NCBI GenBank assembly: GCA_045543215.1
Contig: JAZQMD010000121.1
Coordinates: 1-12,930, forward strand
DNA length: 12,930 nt
Reading direction: 5' to 3'
From: DXYV01 sp045543215
Lineage (GTDB): Bacteria > Bacillota > Clostridia > Oscillospirales > Oscillospiraceae
In this document: in pieces, positions 7,363 to 12,930 of the stretch
Layout: every line of letters begins with the position of its first letter
Numbering within the stretch: position 1 is the first letter of the stretch
Position numbers and translations under genes: made by a program
The notes under the pieces: model-generated
What the model was told of the DNA's origin: nothing
The model's database searches: none
Seen by the model: the letters and a program-made list of their open reading frames with translations, nothing else

Positions 7363-9909
7363 ATGAGACATCCTGTAAAACGAATTGTTGTCATGCTGTT
7401 GTCCATGGCTATGGCCTTGGAAATAACTTCACTGGCCTTGGCTTCATCGGCTTTAGGCAATAAGTTGCGGGCTAAGACCACCACGGTGGCATCGGGAGTG
7501 ACGGTAACAAACCAGAGCCTGTGGAGCACAGATCGCTCTGATCTGCGTACGGAGAACTATATTGAATATACGCCTGGCGGATCGGTGTCCGCTGTGGTAT
7601 CCTATGGTGGCTATGTGACCGAAAAGAAGACCATGGCAGCTATGGCAGCCGACCTGGAGGCTCAGGGACTACGGGTAGTGGGAGGAATTAATGCTGGCTT
7701 TTTCAATACTGCCAGCGGCACCCCCATCGGGCTGGTAATTACCGATGGTTTGCTCCAGTCAGCCAACCCAAATTACCATGCCATCGGGTTTAAGAAAGAC
7801 GGAACTGCAGTTATGGGTGAGCCCGTCATTGAGATCACCGCGTCTTGGACCACCCGTGAACGGATAGAGATGGACGATTTGACAGGGGTGGAAACCGTTA
7901 GTCCCGTGGAAAATAAAACTATAACCTTGTCCGGCTTTAATAAAATTCGGGCCGATGGTGGTTACTATTTGTACTCAGACACTTTTGGACCTACCACTAA
8001 AAATAACGTTGCCGGGGTGGATGTTGTGCTGCGTCCTCTGGAGGTAACAGATCCGGAGAGTGGGATTCTGGCAATTCCGGCCGGGTTGCCTATCAGCGGC
8101 AGAGTAGAATGCCAGGTGGTGAGCGTACGGGATTCGGTGGCAGATAATACGATTCCCGCCGACTGCTTTATTATCTCCATGAATGTAAACTCAGACCCGG
8201 ACAAGCTGGCTTACCTTTCTGATCTTCAACCGGGGGACCATGTTAGCCTCCACACTCAGGTGGAGGATGAGGAGTGGACCGAAGTGGTTCACGCTGTCAG
8301 CGGGCTTTATTCTCTGGTAAAGGGTGGCCAGGTGGCCGATGGATTGTCCGCCTCGGTTAACCCCTATACTGCGGTGGGGCTGCGAGAGGATGGCTCCGTA
8401 GTGCTCTATACCGTAGATGGTCGACAGAAGGGCCATTCTATTGGGGCCACTTATGGTCAGGTGGCTCAGCGGCTCATCGAGTTGGGCTGTGTCACCGCCA
8501 TTGCCATGGATGGAGGAGGATCTACCTCTCTGGGGACTACCTATGCAGATTTTGAATCCTTTCAGATGATTAATCGGGGCTCTGATGGTTCCGGACGGGC
8601 GGTGAGTACCTGTCTGTTCCTTGTATCTGGCGAAAGGGCGACTGGCGAGTTGGATCACTTTTATGTTTCAGCCACCAACGATGTGGTGCTCATGGGTAGC
8701 TCTACTCCTCTTACTGCCACTGCCGTAGATACAGCCTACCATCCCATGAAGTGGGAGGGAGAATTGAAGTGGGGGAGTATGCTGGGGCAAGTAACCATGG
8801 ATGGGACAGGTGCCTTGGTCTACACCACCGGGGAAGAAAGCGGCTTGGACAGCATCTATGTCTCCAGCGATGGAAAGAGCGGAGAGGCAGAGATTCTGGT
8901 TGTAGATTCCCTCTCCACTCTACGGATTAAGGACGAGGTAGAGGGGAGCATTGTGTCCTCCATTACTCTGGAACCGGGAGATGTGGTAGGTTTATCAGCA
9001 GAAGGCTTATATCGCAATCTGCCCGTGTCCTGCGCTGATTCTGATTTCACATGGACGGTGGAGGGGACGGTAGGGACGGTAGACGAGACTGGATACTTTG
9101 CCGCCGGGAGTCACAATGCCACCGGCTCCATTCGGGTTGAGGGTGGAGGACTTACCGTATCCATCCCTGTGACGGTTGCTGGGGGAAACCCCTTTGTTGA
9201 CACAGAGGGGCACTGGGCTAAGGAATATGTTACCCAACTTTATCAGATGGGCATTACCACTGGTGAGTCAAATGATGATGGAACGATCTCTTTCATCCCT
9301 GGTCGGAGCATTACTAGAGGGGAGTTGCTTACCCTGGTGGTGAGGATGTTGAAGGAAGATACTGCTGCTTACGAGGCTACAGAACTTCCCTTTGCTGACC
9401 TGGATGCTATTCAGGACTGGTTGCTGCCTTATGTGAAGGCGGCCTATGGTCTGGGCTTGCTCAAGGGGGATCAGGAAGGGGACCTTCTTTACGCTAAGAC
9501 TGGAGATAATGTGACCCGGGAAGCGGCCATGGTCATTATTGGTCGCACGCTGGACCAGCCCCAGAAGGCCGATTTATCAGTTTTCCTTGATGCAGATCAG
9601 GTGAGCGGCTGGGCACAGGAACAGGTTCAAACATTGGTGGCCCTTGGGGTGATCAATGGCAGCGACGGGATGTTGTTCCCTCAGAATGGCATTTTACGTG
9701 GTGAGGTGGCCAAGATTATCACCATGACTATCTTCCTGCCCAAGGTGGACGGAGAGGAGGGGGCCATTCAGCCTGGAACTTCTGGTGAAGAAAATGATTC
9801 TGTTGAAACAGTTCCCGGTGAAGGGGATAATTCCGTTGAGATTATTCCCAATGAGGGGGAACCGGTTGATCCTGAACAGAAAGAAGTAATAGATGTTCCT
9901 TTGACGTAG
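7363..9909 (+). CDS. Secreted phosphodiester glycosidase-family protein with three SLH repeats
   Basis: The 848-residue protein is predicted to be exported and bound to the cell wall. It has a basic N-terminus (MRHPVKR), a hydrophobic stretch to about residue 25, and a likely signal-peptidase site after ALASSA. A NAGPA-type (phosphodiester glycosidase, DUF2233-like) domain spans about residues 75-425, with GGINAGFFN (107-115) and AMDGGGSTS (381-389). Residues 430-605 look like beta-rich, Ig/BIG-type repeats. SLH repeats begin near 611 (FVDTEGHWAKEY), 677 (FADLDAIQDW) and 741 (FLDADQVSGW), the usual set of three for binding pyruvylated wall polymer. A 50-residue acidic tail follows. The natural substrate is unknown; family members remove GlcNAc from phosphodiester-linked glycans. 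The start at 7363 is preferred over upstream in-frame ATGs because GGAGG ends 6 bases before it and the signal peptide starts there. Confidence 0.88.
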   Translation: MRHPVKRIVVMLLSMAMALEITSLALASSALGNKLRAKTTTVASGVTVTNQSLWSTDRSDLRTENYIEYTPGGSVSAVVSYGGYVTEKKTMAAMAADLEAQGLRVVGGINAGFFNTASGTPIGLVITDGLLQSANPNYHAIGFKKDGTAVMGEPVIEITASWTTRERIEMDDLTGVETVSPVENKTITLSGFNKIRADGGYYLYSDTFGPTTKNNVAGVDVVLRPLEVTDPESGILAIPAGLPISGRVECQVVSVRDSVADNTIPADCFIISMNVNSDPDKLAYLSDLQPGDHVSLHTQVEDEEWTEVVHAVSGLYSLVKGGQVADGLSASVNPYTAVGLREDGSVVLYTVDGRQKGHSIGATYGQVAQRLIELGCVTAIAMDGGGSTSLGTTYADFESFQMINRGSDGSGRAVSTCLFLVSGERATGELDHFYVSATNDVVLMGSSTPLTATAVDTAYHPMKWEGELKWGSMLGQVTMDGTGALVYTTGEESGLDSIYVSSDGKSGEAEILVVDSLSTLRIKDEVEGSIVSSITLEPGDVVGLSAEGLYRNLPVSCADSDFTWTVEGTVGTVDETGYFAAGSHNATGSIRVEGGGLTVSIPVTVAGGNPFVDTEGHWAKEYVTQLYQMGITTGESNDDGTISFIPGRSITRGELLTLVVRMLKEDTAAYEATELPFADLDAIQDWLLPYVKAAYGLGLLKGDQEGDLLYAKTGDNVTREAAMVIIGRTLDQPQKADLSVFLDADQVSGWAQEQVQTLVALGVINGSDGMLFPQNGILRGEVAKIITMTIFLPKVDGEEGAIQPGTSGEENDSVETVPGEGDNSVEIIPNEGEPVDPEQKEVIDVPLT

Positions 9910-9915
9910 AAATTG

Positions 9916-9958
9916 AAAAACCGTTGCTCTGTTTAAAATTGAGCGGCGGTTTTTTTTT
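9916..9958 (+). terminator. Rho-independent terminator after the SLH protein gene
   Basis: AAAAACCGTTGCTC pairs with GAGCGGCGGTTTTT across an 11-base loop, with two U-G wobbles, and is followed by a run of T residues. It starts 7 bases after the stop codon, so it ends this transcript before spoVAC. Confidence 0.9.
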
Positions 9959-10008
9959 ATCATTTGCGGCATACTAGATCTATCTAAATTTGGAAGGCGG
10001 CGATTTTT

Positions 10009-10452
10009 ATGAATATGTCTAACCAGGAATATAACCAATATGTAAGCAGTAAAGCAAAGCCATCCCCACTGTGGAAGGATTGCTTATGGGCTTTTTGCGT
10101 AGGAGGGCTCATCTGTGTGCTGGGCCAGTGGATGATGAACTGGTATGAGGGTCTGGGGCAGTCAAAAGAGGACGCGGGAACCCTGGTAGCGGTGTCACTC
10201 ATTTTTTTGGCAGCCTTACTCACGGGACTGGGCTGGTTTGATGACATTGCAAAGCGGGCTGGGGCAGGAACTCTGGTACCCATCACCGGATTTTCAAACG
10301 CTATGGTTTCCCCGGCGCTGGAATTCAAAAGTGAGGGGTTTGTACTGGGGACTGGGGCAAAGCTCTTTACTGTAGCGGGCCCGGTATTGGTATATGGTAT
10401 CTCAGCAAGCATTATATACGGAATTATCCTATGGGTAACCACGCTGTTTTGA
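10009..10452 (+). CDS. spoVAC: Stage V sporulation protein AC
   Basis: SpoVAC is an inner-membrane component of the SpoVA complex, which moves Ca-dipicolinic acid into the forespore and releases it at germination. In Bacillus, SpoVAC has been described as a mechanosensitive channel. The 147 residues match the family's length. Conserved stretches are AFCVGGLICVLGQ (about 28-40), GAGTLVPITGFSNAMVSPA, and EGFVLGTGAKLFTVAGPV near the C-terminus. Hydrophobic segments lie near 24-42, 58-78 and 118-145. The start has only a weak GGAAGG site 11 bases upstream; the ATG at 10015 is an alternative. A CATACTA stretch (9970-9976) resembles a sigma-G -10 box but lacks a good -35. Unlike the usual spoVAC-spoVAD-spoVAE operon, this gene is followed directly by a terminator. 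Confidence 0.9.
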   Translation: MNMSNQEYNQYVSSKAKPSPLWKDCLWAFCVGGLICVLGQWMMNWYEGLGQSKEDAGTLVAVSLIFLAALLTGLGWFDDIAKRAGAGTLVPITGFSNAMVSPALEFKSEGFVLGTGAKLFTVAGPVLVYGISASIIYGIILWVTTLF

Positions 10453-10467
10453 TATTAAATATAAAAA

Positions 10468-10506
10468 AGCAGGCCGCCCATTGGGGTGGCCTGCTGCTTT
10501 GATTTT
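10468..10506 (+). terminator. Terminator after spoVAC
   Basis: AGCAGGCCGCCC (10468-10479) pairs with GGGTGGCCTGCT (10484-10495) around the loop ATTG, with one G-U wobble, followed by the T-rich GCTTTGATTTT. It lies 15 bases after the spoVAC stop, making spoVAC monocistronic in this window. Between here and 10583 only a weak hairpin-like AAACTG...CGGTTTTTT (10555-10577) was seen. Confidence 0.85.
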
Positions 10507-10582
10507 AACAACGGGGCAGACTATTTTTTGAAAGAGAAGCAGGCAAAGAGAAACTGTTTTTGATTAGGCGGTTTTTTATAAT

Positions 10583-10621
10583 AAAAAACGAAAGGGACGG
10601 CGATTGCCGTCCCCCCGTTTT
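10583..10621 (-). terminator. Terminator of the SASP gene
   Basis: On the minus strand, GGGACGGC and GCCGTCCC (10594-10613) form an 8-base stem with a 4-base loop. The stem is extended outside a small internal loop by AAACG and CGTTT, and followed by TTTCGTTTTTTATT. It lies just after the SASP stop codon and shows that the 3' end of this spore gene is intact although its 5' part is missing here. Confidence 0.85.
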
Positions 10622-10638
10622 AACCATGGTAGATCTGA

Positions 10639-10758
10639 TTACTTCAGGCCGTTCTCGTAGGCCTCGATCATCTTCTTAACCATCTGACCGCCCACAGAGC
10701 CGGCCTGACGGGCAGTGATATCACCGTTGTAGCCCTCTTTCAGGTTTACGCCAACCTC
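10639..10758 (-). pseudogene. 3' part of an alpha/beta-type small acid-soluble spore protein gene, interrupted by a recombinase element
   Basis: Alpha/beta SASPs coat and protect spore DNA and serve as an amino-acid store at germination. Only the C-terminal 39 residues are present: EVGVNLKEGYNGDITARQAG, then SVGGQMVKKMIEAYENGLK and a stop. This covers the second half of the family signature, including the conserved GSVGG and the GPR-sensitive Glu-Val/Leu-Gly region. The usual 60-70 residue protein would begin about 25 residues earlier, with the first DNA-binding helix. Upstream of the Glu codon (10756-10758) the frame continues into sequence that is not SASP-like and is AT-rich, reaching the end of the recombinase gene at 10868. 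The 5' part is presumably beyond the right edge. The gene has its own strong terminator. Calling it a pseudogene is provisional: if the element is excised precisely, the gene would be restored. Confidence 0.82.
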
Positions 10759-10808
10759 CCATGATGTTAAAAAGCATGTTGAAATTTTCGTTAATGATCG
10801 AAACTTTC
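10757..10808 (-). other. Likely attachment-site junction of the recombinase element
   Basis: Similarity to SASPs stops at the Glu codon (GAG, 10756-10758), which contains a GA dinucleotide. TnpX-type recombinases are known to cross over at GA, so the junction may be at 10757-10758; this is inferred. An inverted repeat lies 22 bases inside the element: GAAATTTTCG (10781-10790) and CGAAACTTTC (10799-10808), one mismatch, 8-base spacer. It could be a recombinase half-site pair. A second hairpin, ATATAG/CTATAT (10815-10835), lies between it and the recombinase stop. The second junction is outside the window. Confidence 0.5.
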
Positions 10809-10867
10809 CTGTAAATATAGTTTCAAAATCTATATAAAATAATCGGTTTATAGGCATTGAATCATAG

Positions 10868-12532
10868 CTAACTTGCTTCTTCACGGTTAATTTCACACAA
10901 AGACTGATCAGAGATATTACCAATGAAACGGTAAAAGATTTTGATCTCCTGTTTGTATGGTGTTTTGCTTCCAGCGATTGTTATTCCTTTCGGAAGGATA
11001 CGTTCGCTGATTTCAATTCGATCAATAAAAGTACGAACAATATCTTGTGTGAGAGTTTCAATGTGGGTTGCTTTTTTCACCAGATCAAAAAACAGTCGAT
11101 AGCTATCTGTTACCTGTGCAGCAGCATGAATGGATTCTTGCAGTTCAGAAATTTTCTTGCTGTTAACCTTGAATTCTTCATCGAGAGCTTTAACCATTCG
11201 TTCCAAACGGTCATCCGCGAGACGCCCGGAAACATTATCCTGATAAAGTTTTGTAATCATATCATCAATTTGTTTTTGGCGTTTTTCGATGTTATGGATC
11301 ATGCTTTTAGCTTGCTTTTCCTTCTGACCATTCTGGGATTCAGTTTGGGCCTGCTGAATAACAGCTTCCATTTCTTCATGGGTCAGACCGATGAATTGGT
11401 TGAGTTCTCTAGTGACAATTTCAACAAGATCGGTGTATTTAATTCTAGCAGCATGTTCACACCGTTTCAGACTACGTTTGGGAAGATTGTTACATTGAAG
11501 ATACCAATATTTTTCACGCTCTCCCTTATAGACAGACCCTGCGCTACACATGGCAGTTCCACAGTGTGCACAAAATGCAAGGCCTCCAAAGATGCTTCTG
11601 CGTACCTGATCGTGCTGTTGCCATTGTTTTGTTGATGCTTTTAAATTTCGTTGGACAGTATCGAAAGTTTCTTGAGAAACCAGCGGGGGATGAGTGTTTT
11701 CTGTAATATGCCATTCACTTCGATCCAATGCTACTTTCTTTTTGGCCTTAATGCTGATTTTTTTACTGCGACCTAAGAGTGTGTGTCCAAGATAAACCTC
11801 GTTGCGGAGGATTCTCTTGACAGTTACATAATTCCATTCATCGGAAGCTCTCGCAGCACCTTTATCTCCAAAATCACCAGTGAATTCAACACGATATTTT
11901 AGAGGCGGGATAATTTTTTCTGCATTAAGTTTGTCACAGATCATCCGGGTGGACAGTCCCTGACTTGCAAGATTAAAAATCATCTGTACAATGGGTGCTG
12001 TTGTTTCATCTGGAATTAGCTTTGATTTGTCTCGAGGGTTCTTCGCATATCCAAATGGTGCACAAGCGGCATATTCGCCCGCCTTTTTCTTAGCGTTCAG
12101 GATGTTTTTTACCTTCTTGGAAGTATCACGCAGATATACATCGTTCATAGCAAATTGGAACGGTGCAAGGGTATTGTCTTCTTCGGAATCAAAATTATCG
12201 TGAATTGCAATATAGTGGATTCCGTTTTCTGGGAAGAAGGTTTCTGCGTAATATGAGGATTCCCGCATATCACGACCAAGACGGGAAAGGTCTTTGGTTA
12301 ATACGATGGTTACTTCCTTCTTCTTCAGGTAGCGAAGCATTTCATTAAAACCAGGCCGATCAAAGTTACTCCCCGAGAAACCATCATCAATAAATTCACG
12401 AATTAGGGTGATTCCATGACGCTGGCAATACTGCTGGATTGCAATTCGCTGATTTTGAATACTGGATGATTCTCCGCATTTAAACTCCTCGTCAGATAAT
12501 CTCAAATAGTCATAAGCTAACTTGGCTGTCAA
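10868..12532 (-). CDS. Serine site-specific recombinase (TnpX/large serine integrase type)
   Basis: This DNA recombinase cuts and rejoins attachment sites through a serine-DNA intermediate. The 554 residues follow the large-serine layout. The resolvase domain covers about 4-150, with Tyr9-x-Arg11-x-Ser13 (Ser13 the nucleophile) and KDLSRLGRD (80-88, catalytic Arg84 and Arg87). A Recombinase domain spans about 160-310. The zinc ribbon has Cys321-x-x-Cys324, Cys347 and Cys358. A Lys/Glu/Gln-rich coiled coil spans about 395-470, and a DUF4368-like end carries IDRIEISE and IKIFYRFIGN. All key residues are present, so it should be active. The start is TTG at 12530-12532, supported by GGAGG 6 bases upstream; a stop lies 24 bases upstream in frame and no in-frame ATG occurs between. 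It is shorter than TnpX of Tn4451 (about 707). The stop lies about 110 bases from the SASP junction. Confidence 0.93.
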   Translation of the reverse strand: MTAKLAYDYLRLSDEEFKCGESSSIQNQRIAIQQYCQRHGITLIREFIDDGFSGSNFDRPGFNEMLRYLKKKEVTIVLTKDLSRLGRDMRESSYYAETFFPENGIHYIAIHDNFDSEEDNTLAPFQFAMNDVYLRDTSKKVKNILNAKKKAGEYAACAPFGYAKNPRDKSKLIPDETTAPIVQMIFNLASQGLSTRMICDKLNAEKIIPPLKYRVEFTGDFGDKGAARASDEWNYVTVKRILRNEVYLGHTLLGRSKKISIKAKKKVALDRSEWHITENTHPPLVSQETFDTVQRNLKASTKQWQQHDQVRRSIFGGLAFCAHCGTAMCSAGSVYKGEREKYWYLQCNNLPKRSLKRCEHAARIKYTDLVEIVTRELNQFIGLTHEEMEAVIQQAQTESQNGQKEKQAKSMIHNIEKRQKQIDDMITKLYQDNVSGRLADDRLERMVKALDEEFKVNSKKISELQESIHAAAQVTDSYRLFFDLVKKATHIETLTQDIVRTFIDRIEISERILPKGITIAGSKTPYKQEIKIFYRFIGNISDQSLCEINREEAS

Positions 12533-12560
12533 GACGGGCCTCCATTCCCAGCCGTTCTAA

Positions 12561-12755
12561 CTACGGATCAATTATACCATAATCAGGGGCTGAATTCAAA
12601 ACACCATTTTGTAACAGTCCATTTGTAATTTCAGCAATTAAAAGCTCTGGCAAAGTTTTCTGAGTGTTAAAGGTTCGATGCACGATGAATTGACGGTCTT
12701 CAACCTGGTAAGTGGTTGTGCTGTCTTGGTTTTGAGCGGTGTTTGCATCATTCAT
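12561..12755 (-). CDS. Small TnpW-like protein upstream of the recombinase
   Basis: The 64-residue protein starts MNDANTAQNQDS, followed by TTTYQVEDRQFIVHRTF and a short helical region LPELLIAEITNGLLQNG. The Thr-Tyr-x-Val...Phe-Ile-Val strand pattern followed by an amphipathic helix resembles TnpW-type small proteins encoded beside serine recombinases in clostridial transposons. Their function is not established. The start at 12755 is supported by AGAAAGGA upstream; the frame is open to an ATG at 12890, but that extension reads through AT-rich leader sequence with no visible ribosome binding site. The stop is 28 bases before the recombinase TTG, so the two are probably co-transcribed. It contains no cysteine cluster, signal peptide or membrane segment. 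Confidence 0.55.
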   Translation of the reverse strand: MNDANTAQNQDSTTTYQVEDRQFIVHRTFNTQKTLPELLIAEITNGLLQNGVLNSAPDYGIIDP

Positions 12756-12930
12756 ACAAAAATCCTTTCTATTGGAAGATATAAGTATTATCTCCAGGCC
12801 ATTAATAAATAATCTAAGCCTTTGAAAAACATATTTATTTAGTTTATTTTTTAATTTACAATATCCGGTAATACGGACAGCGGCTGGCAAGTGTCTAGTC
12901 TTTTTTCTAGAAAAACTTTTTCATAATAAA

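Larger units (their letters stand above)
10759..12930 (-). mobile_element. Integrated serine-recombinase element, left end, continues beyond the window
   Basis: This segment starts where the SASP homology breaks and contains the recombinase gene and the TnpW-like small gene, both on the minus strand and in the same orientation as the SASP gene. Its base composition is clearly more AT-rich than that of the flanking genes, in line with recent acquisition. No cargo, phage structural or conjugation gene is visible in the 2.2 kb seen, so its type (Tn4451-like transposon, integrative conjugative element, prophage or skin-like element) cannot be set. The last 175 bases (12756-12930) hold no gene that I can support, only the ribosome binding site of the small gene and a cluster of short palindromes near 12893-12922. 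Confidence 0.75.

Noticed and set aside
9970..9976. CATACTA as a sigma-G -10 box for spoVAC
   Set aside because: It matches the -10 pattern, but the expected -35 position falls in the T-run of the upstream terminator with no matching motif. It is kept only as a remark in the gene entry.
10555..10577. AAACTG...CGGTTTTTT as another terminator downstream of spoVAC
   Set aside because: The stem is only six pairs with a wobble and a long loop, and a strong terminator already lies upstream at 10468-10506.
11045..11635. A 196-codon plus-strand frame inside the recombinase gene
   Set aside because: It is antisense to the zinc ribbon and coiled-coil coding region; the Phe/Leu-rich translation is what the complement of Lys/Glu-rich codons gives.
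12756..12890. N-terminal extension of the small TnpW-like protein to an ATG at 12890
   Set aside because: The added residues come from AT-rich leader DNA without a ribosome binding site, while the start at 12755 has one and gives a normal TnpW-like length.

Overview
The window looks like chromosome of a spore-forming Firmicute, most likely an Oscillospiraceae-type Clostridium relative (Flavonifractor/Intestinimonas-like). This placement is inferred from a SpoVAC protein, an alpha/beta small acid-soluble spore protein (SASP), an SLH-anchored wall protein, strong AGGAGG ribosome binding sites and moderately GC-rich genes. No rRNA, tRNA, CRISPR array or replication origin was seen.

Layout from left to right. 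Positions 1-461 (minus) hold the N-terminal part of a glutamine-dependent asparagine synthase, cut by the window edge, with a good sigma-A promoter. Positions 692-1993 (minus) encode a FAD oxidoreductase with a C-terminal Rieske [2Fe-2S] domain (YhfW-like). A cysteine-cluster protein of the FliB (flagellin lysine-N-methylase) family diverges from it at 2092-3204 (plus). A long perfect hairpin at 3235-3276 separates this gene from the convergent phosphoketolase gene (3305-5749, minus). An AT-rich divergent promoter region follows, then hemW (5983-7191, plus). Next come a secreted phosphodiester glycosidase-like protein with three SLH repeats (7363-9909, plus) and a lone spoVAC gene (10009-10452, plus). 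Each of the last two is followed by its own hairpin terminator.

The main discovery is at the right end. Only the C-terminal part of an alpha/beta-type SASP gene is present (10639 to about 10758, minus), and it keeps its stop codon and a strong terminator. Its reading frame is replaced, from a conserved Glu-Val-Gly stretch upstream, by a visibly more AT-rich mobile segment. That segment encodes a 554-residue serine recombinase of the TnpX/large-serine-integrase type (10868-12532, minus, TTG start) and a 64-residue small protein upstream of it (12561-12755, minus) that resembles TnpW-type accessory proteins. The segment runs off the right edge, so the other junction and the N-terminal half of the SASP gene are not visible. 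Insertion of a site-specific recombinase element inside a sporulation gene recalls intervening sequences such as skin in sigK, which are excised during sporulation. Whether this element is excised, or is just an insertion tolerated because SASP genes are usually multicopy, cannot be told from this window.

The remaining genes are housekeeping or metabolic: asparagine synthesis, acetyl-phosphate formation from sugar phosphates, and heme trafficking. They are mostly monocistronic and do not form one pathway. No gene-free stretch exceeds about 235 bases.
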